This document shows, piece by piece, positions 16,007-24,656 of a DNA stretch of 64,000 nucleotides. Below the pieces are notes generated by a model. The model was not told where the DNA came from. It saw only the letters and a list, made by a program, of their open reading frames with translations, and ran no database searches. Source of the DNA: DASRDS01 sp035570055 (GTDB lineage: Bacteria; Gemmatimonadota; Gemmatimonadetes; Gemmatimonadales; Gemmatimonadaceae); assembly GCA_035570055.1 (NCBI GenBank), contig DATMLM010000090.1, positions 65,685 to 129,684 of the forward strand. The letters run 5' to 3'. Each line of letters starts with the position of its first letter. The first letter of the stretch is position 1. Made by a program: the position numbers and the translations under genes.

Positions 16007-16738
16007 ATGTCGGTTGCGACCAGCTCGGCCTGCGTCCTGATCGTCGATGACGATGATGCAGTGCGTTCAATGCTCGCTGCGTGCCTACGCGCAGCCGGCT
16101 TCGACGTCGTTGCGGCCGCCGATGGTGAGGCGGGCGTGGCTGAGGCCATCCGCGCGAGACCCGACGTCATGCTCGTCGATCTCGTCCTGCCCAACAAGCA
16201 CGGTTTAGATGTCATCGCCGAGCTGCGCGCGCGCGGTGTCCGCGAGCACATCATCGCGATCTCGGGCATCGAGCCCGATCGATTCGCCGTGGCCGCCATC
16301 GAGTCCGGCGCCGACGCGTGGCTCACCAAGCCAATGGACATTCACGTCCTCGAGGCCCACGTCCGCAGTGGTCTGCGCCGCGCGCGCGAGTACGCGTCGA
16401 CGACGCCAGTCACGACCGGCGATCTGACCTACGACCCGGTCACCGGCGCGGCACTACGCGGTGCTCGCCGGTTCAGCCTATCGCTGATCGAACGCACCAT
16501 CACCGCACTCGGCATCCGCCACGCCGGCCGCGTGCTCAGCGTCGATGCCCTCTGGCGCGCCGCCTGGCCGCAACGCGCGGACGATGCGCCGCTCCACGCG
16601 CGCGAGATCCACTCGGTCGAAGTCGCGATGTCGCGCCTCGCGGCGAAACTCAACGGGCCGGACGAGCCGCCCTTCGTCGTCACCGTCGCCGACGCTCGGC
16701 GCCGACGACTCGGCTACGTCTTTCAAACGCCACCCTGA
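16007..16738 (+). CDS. Response regulator (REC plus winged-helix output)
   Basis: 243 residues. The receiver domain (about 8-120) has the acidic pair in VLIVDDDDAV, the phospho-acceptor Asp in DVMLVDLVLPNKHG and the Lys in DAWLTKPMD. The C-terminal part (about 145-243) resembles an OmpR-type winged helix (RFSLSLIERTITALGIRHAGRVLSVDALWRAAW to FVVTVADARRRRLGYVF). No histidine kinase lies next to it, so it is an orphan. GTG 16004 is an alternative start. Confidence 0.88.
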   Translation: MSVATSSACVLIVDDDDAVRSMLAACLRAAGFDVVAAADGEAGVAEAIRARPDVMLVDLVLPNKHGLDVIAELRARGVREHIIAISGIEPDRFAVAAIESGADAWLTKPMDIHVLEAHVRSGLRRAREYASTTPVTTGDLTYDPVTGAALRGARRFSLSLIERTITALGIRHAGRVLSVDALWRAAWPQRADDAPLHAREIHSVEVAMSRLAAKLNGPDEPPFVVTVADARRRRLGYVFQTPP

Positions 16739-16846
16739 AATCCTTGCGCGGTTATGCTAATGGCGTTATAGTATCCACAGATTACAGCCAGTGTATGCGA
16801 TCGCAGAATAATCGAGGATTTAAATAAAAAGTCAATTAACGCGAAA

Positions 16847-17308
16847 ATGCCGAGAAATGAGTTTGATGCGCCCGATACGGACCGGATCCAGGATCTCGAC
16901 CGCACCGTCGTTACCCGTTGGGGCGGCGATCCGATATTGCTCATTCGAGGATTCGTGCCGGTCGTCGCCGTGTTCCTGATGTACGCGGCCGATCTCGAGC
17001 CTCGAGGGCTCAGCGGCATCGAGCAGATGTTCGTGCTTCAGCTGATGCTGCACAAATGGACCGCAAACGCCCCGTATCCGTCCTATGATCGCATCGCGCA
17101 CCGACTGAAAGTCTCTACGATCTACGCCCGCAAGATCGCGAAGGGCCTAGAGGAGCGCGGCTTCTTGGTGAGGCGTCGGAGGCCGGTTCAAACCACGGAG
17201 TTCGATCTGCAGCCACTATTTGATCGGCTGGCGGGGCACGTGCGATTGAAGGAAAGACAAAGAGGAAACTCCTCCGGTGATCCACCCGGAGGAGTTTCTC
17301 TGAGCTGA
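16847..17308 (+). CDS. Small helix-turn-helix protein
   Basis: 153 residues from ATG 16847, downstream of an AT-rich stretch that contrasts with the high-GC surroundings. The centre carries a winged-helix/HTH_36-like motif (YPSYDRIAHRLKVSTIYARKIAKGLEERGFLVRR, residues about 83-116), of the kind found in replication-initiator-like and phage regulators. The last residues are encoded by a perfect 13-bp inverted repeat. Likely DNA-binding; targets unknown. Confidence 0.7.
   Translation: MPRNEFDAPDTDRIQDLDRTVVTRWGGDPILLIRGFVPVVAVFLMYAADLEPRGLSGIEQMFVLQLMLHKWTANAPYPSYDRIAHRLKVSTIYARKIAKGLEERGFLVRRRRPVQTTEFDLQPLFDRLAGHVRLKERQRGNSSGDPPGGVSLS
17265..17298 (+). terminator. Perfect 13-bp hairpin inside the 3' end of the HTH gene
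   Basis: GAAACTCCTCCGG at 17265-17277 pairs fully with CCGGAGGAGTTTC at 17286-17298, loop 8 bases. It lies before the stop codon (17306-17308) and is not followed by a T run, so it may be a transcript-stabilising or factor-aided terminator rather than an intrinsic one. Confidence 0.5.
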
Positions 17309-17489
17309 GAGTCGGCTACTGACGGCAACGGCCCGGGATACTCGCGCCGCAAGCACGAACCATCAAATCCGTCCGTCAGGAAAAGGTGGGGCGTCCAAAC
17401 CCCCACCCGCCGATTCTAGCCAACTCGTCCACCTAGGTCCAGTCACCAGCCCGACTGGTCGCCTCGGGACCCTATGCGCATGTTATTGA
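17309..17489. other. Short intergenic region with GC-rich hairpin
   Basis: 180 bp between the HTH gene and the BTAD-pseudokinase gene. GGTGGGG and CCCCACC near 17384-17410 can pair around the sequence CGTCCAAAC, a terminator-like hairpin without a T tract. No promoter boxes stand out. Confidence 0.3.
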
Positions 17490-19106
17490 GTGCTGCGACT
17501 CATCACGCTCGGCGGCCTCGCGCTCTATCGCGACGGAACCGCCCTCGCCGGTAGCGCGACGCAACGGCTTCGTCTCGCGCTGCTGGCGCGAGTCGCGAGC
17601 GCTGGGTCGCGCGGTGTAAGGCGAGACGCGCTGATCTCGCTCCTGTGGCCCGACAGCGACGCGGATCGTGGCCGACATTCATTGGAGCAAGCGCTGCATG
17701 CGGCGCGTCGGGCGCTGTCGGTCGATGCATTGTTCACGGGCACAGCGGTCGTCTGTCTCAATCCTGACGTGGTCAACTCAGACGTTGCCGACTTCGACGC
17801 GGCCGTCGGTCGTGGCGCCGCCGACCGCGCCGTCGAACTGTACGCCGGCGCGTTCCTCGATGGCTTTCATCTGCCGAATGCCCCGGAGTTCGAGCAATGG
17901 GCGGCCAGCGAGGCCGCGCGCTGTGCCCGGCAATACGCCGCGGTCCTCGAGACGTTGGCGCGCGCGGCCGCCGATAGAGCGGATCACGTGACGGCCGTGC
18001 ACTGGTGGCGGCGCTTGAGTGTTGCTGAGCCGCTGAGTGCGCGCGTGGCGGTGGCTGTCATCGAGGCTCTCGTCGCCAGCGGCGATCGCAGCGGAGCGCT
18101 GCAACACGCGTCGGTGCACGCCTCACTCGTGCGCGCCGAGCTGGACTCGCCAGCCGATCCCGAGATCATGGGATGGATCGCTCGACTCAAGTCGGGCGCC
18201 TCGCCCACTGGGCCGCGAGCCTCGCCGCTGTCCGTGACCACACCGGGTCAAAAAGCCGGGTCGGATGCGGAGCAGCGCCTACGATCGCGACTCGGCGCCT
18301 CGCTCGCCGAACGATACACGCTCGCCACGCGGACGGATGCATCCAAGACCGTGATCACCTTCGCGGCCGTCGACCGCCACACGAGCGGTCCAGTGCACGT
18401 CCACGTCGTCCGCCCATGGATCTCGGCCATGGTCGACGTCCAGCACGCGGCGCGCTTGCTGGCGTCGGTCGGCGCGGTCGACGACCCGTGCGTGGTGCCG
18501 GTCTTGAGTGTCGGCATCGCCGATGAGGATCTCCTCTACTTCGTCGGCCCGCCGCGGTCCGATCCCTCGCTCCGCGACCGCCTCGCGCGAGAGGGAGCGC
18601 TGCCGGTCTCCGATGCGATCCGGATCGCGGTCGACGTGTGCACGGCGCTCGCCTGCGCCGAAGATCACCGCGTACGCCACGGCGACCTTCGACCGCGACA
18701 CATCGCGTTGGGCGCTCGGCGCGCGGCGGTCTCGTCGTTCGGCCTCGTCGACGCACTCCGATGGACGCCCGAATCCAGTCCCGTCACCACCGCGGTCACG
18801 CTGGGCGCGCCGGCCTACTTGAGCCCCGATGTGCTCGCCGGCCAATCAGAGGCGGACGCGCGCAGCGACGTGTACGCCGTCGGGTGCATCGTGTTCGAGA
18901 TGCTGACCGGCGCGCCGCCGTTCGCGGCCGGCGGAACCCAAGCGTTGGTCGCTCGCAAGTTGACCGGAGCCGCGCCGCACGTGCGGGATGTTCGCCCGAG
19001 CGTTCCGGACGCGGTCGACCGATTACTCACGACGTGTCTGGCACCGTTGGCCGCCGATCGCTACCAAACGGCCGCCGCCCTGCGCGCAGCCGTAACCGCC
19101 CTTTAG
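17490..19106 (+). CDS. BTAD/SARP-like regulator fused to a Ser/Thr pseudokinase domain
   Basis: 538 residues from GTG 17490. The first about 235 residues look like an AfsR/SARP-type N-terminal DNA-binding and BTAD region (LRLITLGGLALYRDGTAL, RDALISLLWPDSDADRGRHSLEQALHAARRAL, FLDGFHLPNAPEFEQWAA, then TPR-like helices). After a linker, residues about 265-538 have a kinase fold pattern (HGDLRPRHIAL, TLGAPAYLSPDVLAGQSEADARSDVYAVGCIVFEMLTGAPPF, RYQTAAALRAAV). The beta-3 Lys is replaced (VHVHVVRP) and the DFG motif reads SFG, so it should not be catalytic. It converges on an active kinase with a 4-bp 3' overlap. Confidence 0.8.
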   Translation: MLRLITLGGLALYRDGTALAGSATQRLRLALLARVASAGSRGVRRDALISLLWPDSDADRGRHSLEQALHAARRALSVDALFTGTAVVCLNPDVVNSDVADFDAAVGRGAADRAVELYAGAFLDGFHLPNAPEFEQWAASEAARCARQYAAVLETLARAAADRADHVTAVHWWRRLSVAEPLSARVAVAVIEALVASGDRSGALQHASVHASLVRAELDSPADPEIMGWIARLKSGASPTGPRASPLSVTTPGQKAGSDAEQRLRSRLGASLAERYTLATRTDASKTVITFAAVDRHTSGPVHVHVVRPWISAMVDVQHAARLLASVGAVDDPCVVPVLSVGIADEDLLYFVGPPRSDPSLRDRLAREGALPVSDAIRIAVDVCTALACAEDHRVRHGDLRPRHIALGARRAAVSSFGLVDALRWTPESSPVTTAVTLGAPAYLSPDVLAGQSEADARSDVYAVGCIVFEMLTGAPPFAAGGTQALVARKLTGAAPHVRDVRPSVPDAVDRLLTTCLAPLAADRYQTAAALRAAVTAL

Positions 19107-21691
19107 TCTTGCGGCCGGCTCCACGCGCGAAATGCCGCCTGTGCGCGCAGCGACTCGAAATCCATGTCGGCGTGAAAATCCGGATCCATCGGCTGCCCCT
19201 GCGCAGCCGCCTCGGTCAACAACGGCATCGCGCCTTCGGCGTCGCCCAGCACGGCCGCGATCTTGGCGCGCCAGAACGTCGCTCTCCCATATCCATACGG
19301 CTGACGCGCGCGCGCCAGCATCGCGGAGACCTGCTCAGACTGAGCGCGGTTGCCCGCGCGCGCGGCGATCGCGCCACGATATCCGAGATACTCGACGTTG
19401 TTGGGATGTGCCGTAGCCAGGAGCGCGAACAACGAATCGGCCGTCGCCCACTGGCCCGCCACATAGAGGATGCGCGCGCGGCCTGCCTGCGCCCACTCGT
19501 GCTCCGCCTCCGACTCGGGCAACTCACGATACCATTGGATCGCCCGTTGGACGACCGCGCGTGATGCGCTGCTGTACCCGTGCGCGCGGAGCTCGCTCGC
19601 TGCCGTGTACCACGCGAGGTCGGGCGTCGTCTTCACGTCGCCCGGCATGGCCATGGCCGCGTCGAGCGTGCGCTGTACGTCGTCGAGCCGCCCAACCGCC
19701 GCCAACGCGCGGATGCGCACCACCTCGCTCCGGAGACCGGGTGCGAAGCGTCGGGCGTCGTCAGCGATGGCGAGCTCGCGGGCATGATCGCCCAGCCGGT
19801 GATACGCGTCGGCCTGATTCCACCAAAAATCGAACACGCCGCTCAACTCGTTCCGCTCCGGCCGAATATCCTCCAGTGCGGCGATCGCATCACGCGGACG
19901 GTTAATCGCCAGCGCATCCTGCGCCACCTTCATGCGCGTGAGCTCCGATGATGGATCGGCCGCCGCGGCCGCACGGATCGCGCGATAGCGACTGCCCAAG
20001 TCGCCGCGGATCGCGGCAAGCAGCTCGTCGGTCCAGGCGCGCTCGTACGGCGTGATCTCTCCGCGATAGCGACCGACCGCTCGGGCCAGCGAATCGGCCG
20101 CGGCAGGGCGCCGCAATGCATACCACCCGTACGCCTCCATGAACACCGGAGTGATGAACCCGGAGTCGGCCACTGCCGCGGCGTGCCAGTGCGGTATCGC
20201 CCCGACGAAGTCGGCATGCGCCCACCGTTCGTTCCCAGCCATGAACTCGCGATACGCGGTGAACGTCGGCGGCTGTTCGCTGGCGGTCGGGTCGATCACG
20301 TGGAGGCGCGGATCAACCGAGCGCGCGAGGGCGCCGGCGATGCGATCCGCCAGCTCTCGGATGCCGCTCAGCGGATCAGCGGTCGGTGACGCGACCAGTT
20401 CTACGCGCTGCAGCACACGACCGGATCTGGCATCGGTGACGGCGGTCCTGAACCACAGCGAGTCGCGTTGCCGGTAGTACGCGCCGGACACGACGATCGT
20501 CGCTCCCGTCGCCTCGGCCCATGCCTGCTCGAGATGCCCGTCGCGCGGCAGACGTGGGAGGACGGCGGTCCGCGTATCCACGACGTCAATGATCCGCGTT
20601 TGAGCGATCCCATTCGTCGCCCAGTCCGCGGCCATCGCGCCAACCAAGTCCAGCGCCGAGTCGCCGGTCGCGTTGACGAATGGGACGACGATGGCACGAG
20701 GAGGAAGTGTTGCGCGCCGCTGAGCGATGGCAACGACGACAACGGCCACGACGAACGCCAGGATCGCCGCCATTGCGCTGCGTCGCCACGTCCAACGCGA
20801 GCGCGGCACGACGGGCGCCCCAGGAGTGGCACTCAATATCCGCAGCAACTCGTCCGCCGACTGGGGCCGATCCGCCGGGCTCTTCTCCAGACACCGCATC
20901 ACGAGACTGGCAAGCGCCGGCGGCACGCTCGCTCGGCGCCGCTCGACCGGGACCGGCTGCTCGAGCGCGTGCGCCGCGAGCAACTCCCGCGCGGGACGTC
21001 CGGCGAACGGTGGCGCGCCGGTCAGGAGCTCGTACGCGACGACTCCGACCGCGTACAGGTCGGCCCGATGGTCGGTCGCCGGATCGCCCGCGGCCAACTC
21101 CGGCGCCATGTAGGCGGCGGTTCCGAAGACCGTGCCTCCCGTCGCCGCACCGGTCGCATCCTCCGTAGCAACGTGAGAGCCGGCCAGCGCTTTGCCGATG
21201 CCGAAATCGACGACGAGCGCGCCCCCATCGGCGAGCAGCACGTTACCGGGCTTGATGTCGCGATGGACCACACCTGACCGGTGGGCGTACGCCAGCGCCT
21301 CAACGACGTCCCGCAGGACGTATACGGCCTCGGCGATCGGGAGCTCGCCGCTCTTGAGTCGTTCGCGCAGCGACTGGCCGGGGACGAACGGCATCGTGTA
21401 GTAGAGCAGCCCGTCCGACTCGCCGGCGGTCAGGACCGGCACGATGTGCGGATGCTGCAGCTGCGCCGCGATCTGTATCTCGCGACGAAAGCGATCCGCA
21501 TCGAGATCGATCGCCAGCTCCGGCGGGAGCAGCTTGACGACGACACGCCGGCCGAGCGCCAGGTCGTCGGCGAGAAAGAGGCGGCTCATGCCGCCGCCCA
21601 TGAGCTCCGGTCCGACGGTGTAGGCAGCGCCGAGCATCGCCTGCACTCGGTCCCGTAAGTCGGTATCGCTTCGAGGGCTGCCAGCGCGCAC
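19103..21691 (-). CDS. Transmembrane Ser/Thr protein kinase with C-terminal TPR-type sensor region
   Basis: About 862 residues from GTG 21691, chosen because GGAGGT lies 5 bp upstream; a longer frame reaches 21793. The kinase domain is complete: Gly-rich loop LMGGGMSRLFLADD, Lys in VVVKLLP, HRDIKPGNVLL, DFGIGKA, activation segment to GTAAYMAPELAAG and DLYAVGVVAYELLTGAPPF. A membrane helix (MAAILAFVVAVVVVAIA) separates it from an outer part that begins like FlgO-type domains (AIVVPFVNATGDSALDLVGAMAADW) and continues as TPR-like helices to the C-terminus. It may sense an extracytoplasmic signal. Divergent from the glycine-zipper gene. Confidence 0.92.
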   Translation of the reverse strand: MRAGSPRSDTDLRDRVQAMLGAAYTVGPELMGGGMSRLFLADDLALGRRVVVKLLPPELAIDLDADRFRREIQIAAQLQHPHIVPVLTAGESDGLLYYTMPFVPGQSLRERLKSGELPIAEAVYVLRDVVEALAYAHRSGVVHRDIKPGNVLLADGGALVVDFGIGKALAGSHVATEDATGAATGGTVFGTAAYMAPELAAGDPATDHRADLYAVGVVAYELLTGAPPFAGRPARELLAAHALEQPVPVERRRASVPPALASLVMRCLEKSPADRPQSADELLRILSATPGAPVVPRSRWTWRRSAMAAILAFVVAVVVVAIAQRRATLPPRAIVVPFVNATGDSALDLVGAMAADWATNGIAQTRIIDVVDTRTAVLPRLPRDGHLEQAWAEATGATIVVSGAYYRQRDSLWFRTAVTDARSGRVLQRVELVASPTADPLSGIRELADRIAGALARSVDPRLHVIDPTASEQPPTFTAYREFMAGNERWAHADFVGAIPHWHAAAVADSGFITPVFMEAYGWYALRRPAAADSLARAVGRYRGEITPYERAWTDELLAAIRGDLGSRYRAIRAAAAADPSSELTRMKVAQDALAINRPRDAIAALEDIRPERNELSGVFDFWWNQADAYHRLGDHARELAIADDARRFAPGLRSEVVRIRALAAVGRLDDVQRTLDAAMAMPGDVKTTPDLAWYTAASELRAHGYSSASRAVVQRAIQWYRELPESEAEHEWAQAGRARILYVAGQWATADSLFALLATAHPNNVEYLGYRGAIAARAGNRAQSEQVSAMLARARQPYGYGRATFWRAKIAAVLGDAEGAMPLLTEAAAQGQPMDPDFHADMDFESLRAQAAFRAWSRPQD

Positions 21692-21822
21692 GCGACCTCC
21701 AATGGGGCGACTCCAAGCATACGCCACGGGGTCACTTGAGCAAGAGATGAGCGTTGGCTGAGCGGCACGGGGCACTGTGCGCGTGTCGCTCAATCAATCG
21801 CCACACCTCTCTGGGAGGCCTC

Positions 21823-22743
21823 ATGATTCTGCTCATTAGATCCCGCGTCGCGCTAACGAGCGTCGCCGTCGCGGTCCTTTTCACAGATGTCCCCCCGCTT
21901 CGCGGCCAGGGGCCATCGGGTGAGATCGGAAGTCGGCTGCGGGTCTCGGTGGCCGATCAGCCCGAGCTCGTCGGCACGGTCCTCGGGCGGCGTGACAGCA
22001 TCTTGTACCTGGGTCGCGCGTCGAATGCCAACGGCGTGCCGGATACGATTGGCATCGAGCAGGCGGCGATACGCAGGGTCGAAGTCAGCCACGGCACCCG
22101 CGGCCACGTCCTCACCGGGATGCTGATCGGCGGCGCCGCCGGCACTGGCCTCGGCGCGGCGGTCGCTTGCAACAATTGCTTTGGCGGGCCCGTGGCCGGC
22201 GCTATACTCGGCGGAGGAAGCGGCCTCCTTATCGGGGGTGTGATCGGGGCCCTGACTCGCAGCGAGCGCTGGGTGTCCATCGCGCCGAACGATGTGGGAA
22301 GGTCCACAACCGAACGCAGTGCGCAAACGGTGCTACGCGTCACGGTGGTCGATCAGCCGGAACCGCTCGTCGGTACCTCACTCGGATCACGCGACACCAA
22401 GCTGTACCTGATACGGGAGTCACCCCGTCACGGCGCGCCGGACACGATTGCTATTGATCAGTCGACGATCCAGCACGTCGAGGTTCGCGACGGCACCAAC
22501 GGGCACGCCCTCGCCGGAATGCTGATTGGCGGTGCCGCTGGCGCTGGCCTCGGTGCGGCAGCCGACCGCGTTCCTTCGGCCGGTGTGCTCATCGGTGGGG
22601 GCGGTGGTCTCCTCATCGGCGGTGTGGTCGGAGCCCTCATCCGGACTGACCGCTGGACGCCTATCACACCAACGGTCGCGTGGCAGTCCACACCGGGACG
22701 AGGCGCGCGCATGTTGTCGCTCGGAGTTCACATCTCATGGTGA
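21823..22743 (+). CDS. Secreted protein with two tandem glycine-zipper units
   Basis: 306 residues from ATG 21823 (GGGAGG upstream); the signal peptide runs to about LRGQG. The mature protein is a duplicated unit: RLRVSVADQPELVGTVLGRRDS...DTIGIEQAAIRRVEVSHGTRGH and again RVTVVDQPEPLVGTSLGSRDT...DTIAIDQSTIQHVEVRDGTNGH. Each is followed by a glycine-zipper segment (GMLIGGAAGTGLGAA, GSGLLIGGVIGAL). Glycine zippers form membrane-spanning or outer-membrane-associated helices. The second copy lacks the CNNC insert of the first. Probably envelope-located; function unknown. Confidence 0.75.
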   Translation: MILLIRSRVALTSVAVAVLFTDVPPLRGQGPSGEIGSRLRVSVADQPELVGTVLGRRDSILYLGRASNANGVPDTIGIEQAAIRRVEVSHGTRGHVLTGMLIGGAAGTGLGAAVACNNCFGGPVAGAILGGGSGLLIGGVIGALTRSERWVSIAPNDVGRSTTERSAQTVLRVTVVDQPEPLVGTSLGSRDTKLYLIRESPRHGAPDTIAIDQSTIQHVEVRDGTNGHALAGMLIGGAAGAGLGAAADRVPSAGVLIGGGGGLLIGGVVGALIRTDRWTPITPTVAWQSTPGRGARMLSLGVHISW

Positions 22744-22769
22744 CCCCACGTTTTCAGGAGGGTGTCCAC

Positions 22770-23819
22770 GTGTACAAGCGGAGCGTTGTCCCCGCGATTC
22801 TGACGGTCAGCGCACTCGTGATCGGCTGCTCGTCCTCGCCAACAGCGCCGGTCGTACCGCGGCCAACCGTGTTGGCCAACTCCATTGTTTTCTATAGCAC
22901 TCGGCAACCCGCCGGACTATACGCGATGCACGCCGACGGATCGGGTCAAGTTCTCCTCACCACAGATTCCGACGCCAGCAATGGCGTGCGCGTGTCGCCG
23001 GACGGCAAGCATCTTCTGCTCACCATCGACTCCACGGTCTCCAATACCGGCGGCCCTCCAATCGGGCTCTTGAACGTCGCCGTGATGAACCTCGACGGGT
23101 CGGGGCTCACCCAGTTAACTCAGAGCGCAGCGGGGTTTCCCAACCCCACAGGTTTCATCAACGCTGAGGCGGATGCGTCGGGTGGCGTCGGCGCGGCGTG
23201 GTCTCCCGACGGCAAGAAAATCGTCTTTACCGCCGCGCGCGACGGCTATCAGCCGAGCCTCTTCACGATGAATGCCGACGGATCGGGGCAGACGCGTCTC
23301 ACCGCCAATCCGGCGCCCGATTCGGTGAACCCGTCGTGGGATATGGAGCCGGCATGGTCGCCCGACGGCCAGACCATTGTGTTCTATCGCTTGGTAGAAA
23401 CGCGCCAAGCGGGGATGGTGCTACAATCGCTCATGACGATTCATCCAGACGGGTCCAGTCTCACGGCCATACCCGGAATGGGTGAGCAGTCCGCCTTTCC
23501 GGCACCATCCTGGTCGCCCGACAGTCGCCACTTGGCCTTCGATGGGGCCGTGAATGGGGTACTCGGTCTCGTCGTCAGCAATCCCGACGGCTCGGCCGCG
23601 AGGATTCTCGTGTCCGGCCCGAACGGGCACTCGGCGTCGTGGAGCCCGGACGGCAAGAGCATCGCGTACGAAGACCTCTGCTATTACGGATGCCCCAACA
23701 GTGGGGATGTGGTTAACGACACACAGATCTTCAGCATCGCTGCGAATGGCGGAAGCGCACGCCAGCAATTGACGACCATCGACGCGAACTCTCAGCCGGT
23801 GTACAGCCCGTTGCCATGA
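22770..23819 (+). CDS. TolB/WD40-like beta-propeller lipoprotein
   Basis: 349 residues from GTG 22770, with AGGAGGG 8 bp upstream; a longer frame upstream is unnecessary. The signal ends in a lipobox (LVIGC), so it is a lipoprotein. The body has repeated PD40-type blades: YAMHADGSGQVLLTTD, VSPDGKHLLLTID, AAWSPDGKKIVFTAARDG, FTMNADGSGQTRLTAN, AWSPDGQTIVFYR, SWSPDSRHLAFDG, SWSPDGKSIAYED. These fold as a six- or seven-bladed propeller for protein contacts. It lies 26 bp after the glycine-zipper gene, so they may be co-transcribed. It is the last chromosomal gene before the mobile element. Confidence 0.88.
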   Translation: MYKRSVVPAILTVSALVIGCSSSPTAPVVPRPTVLANSIVFYSTRQPAGLYAMHADGSGQVLLTTDSDASNGVRVSPDGKHLLLTIDSTVSNTGGPPIGLLNVAVMNLDGSGLTQLTQSAAGFPNPTGFINAEADASGGVGAAWSPDGKKIVFTAARDGYQPSLFTMNADGSGQTRLTANPAPDSVNPSWDMEPAWSPDGQTIVFYRLVETRQAGMVLQSLMTIHPDGSSLTAIPGMGEQSAFPAPSWSPDSRHLAFDGAVNGVLGLVVSNPDGSAARILVSGPNGHSASWSPDGKSIAYEDLCYYGCPNSGDVVNDTQIFSIAANGGSARQQLTTIDANSQPVYSPLP

Positions 23820-23923
23820 GCGGCCTCGCAGAAGCCACGCCGTTTCCCGTCGTGATCGCTGGGGAACTCGCGCGATGAACGGTCACACGAGGTCTCACTA
23901 TGCCACGACAGTTAAAATGACAA

Positions 23924-24017
23924 TCGCGCTCGCGTGGCTTGAGGAACTCCAAGCAGGTCAGTACGTTACGCAACCTTTCGGCCAGGTAGCTCAGTTGGTA
24001 GAGCAGCGGACTGAAAA
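23924..24017 (+). repeat. Left attachment repeat with 5' half of tRNA-Phe
   Basis: Nearly identical to 35167-35260. The last 38 bases (23980-24017) are tRNA-Phe positions 1-38, through the anticodon loop, after which the sequence departs. The preceding about 55 bp also match the tRNA leader at the right end. This is the truncated product expected when an element integrates inside a tRNA gene. Confidence 0.88.
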
Positions 24018-24252
24018 CGCGAACTGGTGAACGGTCGCGAAGTCCACGTAGCTGCCAACTTGTTCGCCAGGGTCCAGTTAGCAGAAGGGGCGATTTCTCA
24101 CAGAGTACGCGAGAGATCGCCCTTTCTCGTTGGGTGTGCCCACAGAATTGCCCACAGTCCCTTGGCTCCAACGCGAAGATTTGCCTCGACGCAGCAAGCC
24201 GTCGCCAGACCCGCGCGGGTGATCCTTCGCCACCGGCGACCTCTGTAATCCC
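24018..24252. other. Left-end non-coding segment with hairpin and CCCACAG arm repeats
   Basis: GGCGATTTCTC (24090-24100) pairs with GAGAGATCGCC (24112-24122) with one G-T pair. CCCACAG occurs at 24139-24145 and 24151-24157. The 88-bp block 24074-24161 recurs at 29221-29309. These are candidates for integrase arm binding or a terminator facing the element boundary. Confidence 0.5.
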
Positions 24253-24546
24253 TTAACGCCCGGGATCCGTAATCCGCCTAAGCCCCGACCAAATGATGCT
24301 CTTCGCCTCGGTAACCAGCACGGAATAGTCGCAATTGGTACTCGCTGCGGCTCGCTTGGCGGCGTCCCTCACTTCCGTCCGCGTGTCGGCGACGCAGTAA
24401 TATTCCGCCGTTGGTAGCTTATATGTGTCCCCGTTGCGTCCGACAACGGTCCTAGAAAACCCGGCGGCCTCCATGGCTGTGTGTAAGGCTTCGTAGTCTT
24501 GATCCACTGCGCCATGGAGCTCGACACGAGTTACAAATTGGGCCAC
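24253..24546 (-). CDS. Small ferredoxin-like-fold protein, DUF2622/GhoS-like
   Basis: 97 residues. The pattern FVTRVELHGAVDQDYEALHTAMEAAGFSR, then TYKLPTAEYYCV, and a helix with an A-rich stretch (VRDAAKRAAA) ending in SVLVTEAK resembles the DUF2622 family, which includes GhoS, an RNase antitoxin with a Cas2-like fold. It is the leftmost gene of the element, alone and on the minus strand. The exact role is not shown; an antitoxin or anti-defence role is possible. The TTG/ATG start is at 24546. Confidence 0.55.
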   Translation of the reverse strand: MAQFVTRVELHGAVDQDYEALHTAMEAAGFSRTVVGRNGDTYKLPTAEYYCVADTRTEVRDAAKRAAASTNCDYSVLVTEAKSIIWSGLRRITDPGR

Positions 24547-24656
24547 TCGGCACCTTCAGAATTTGAGACTCGTCAAGCTGCGGCCAGATGTCGCATAGAC
24601 AAGGGCAATATCGTGACATCAGAGGATCAGATCGTGTCACTCGATGTCGAACTTCC

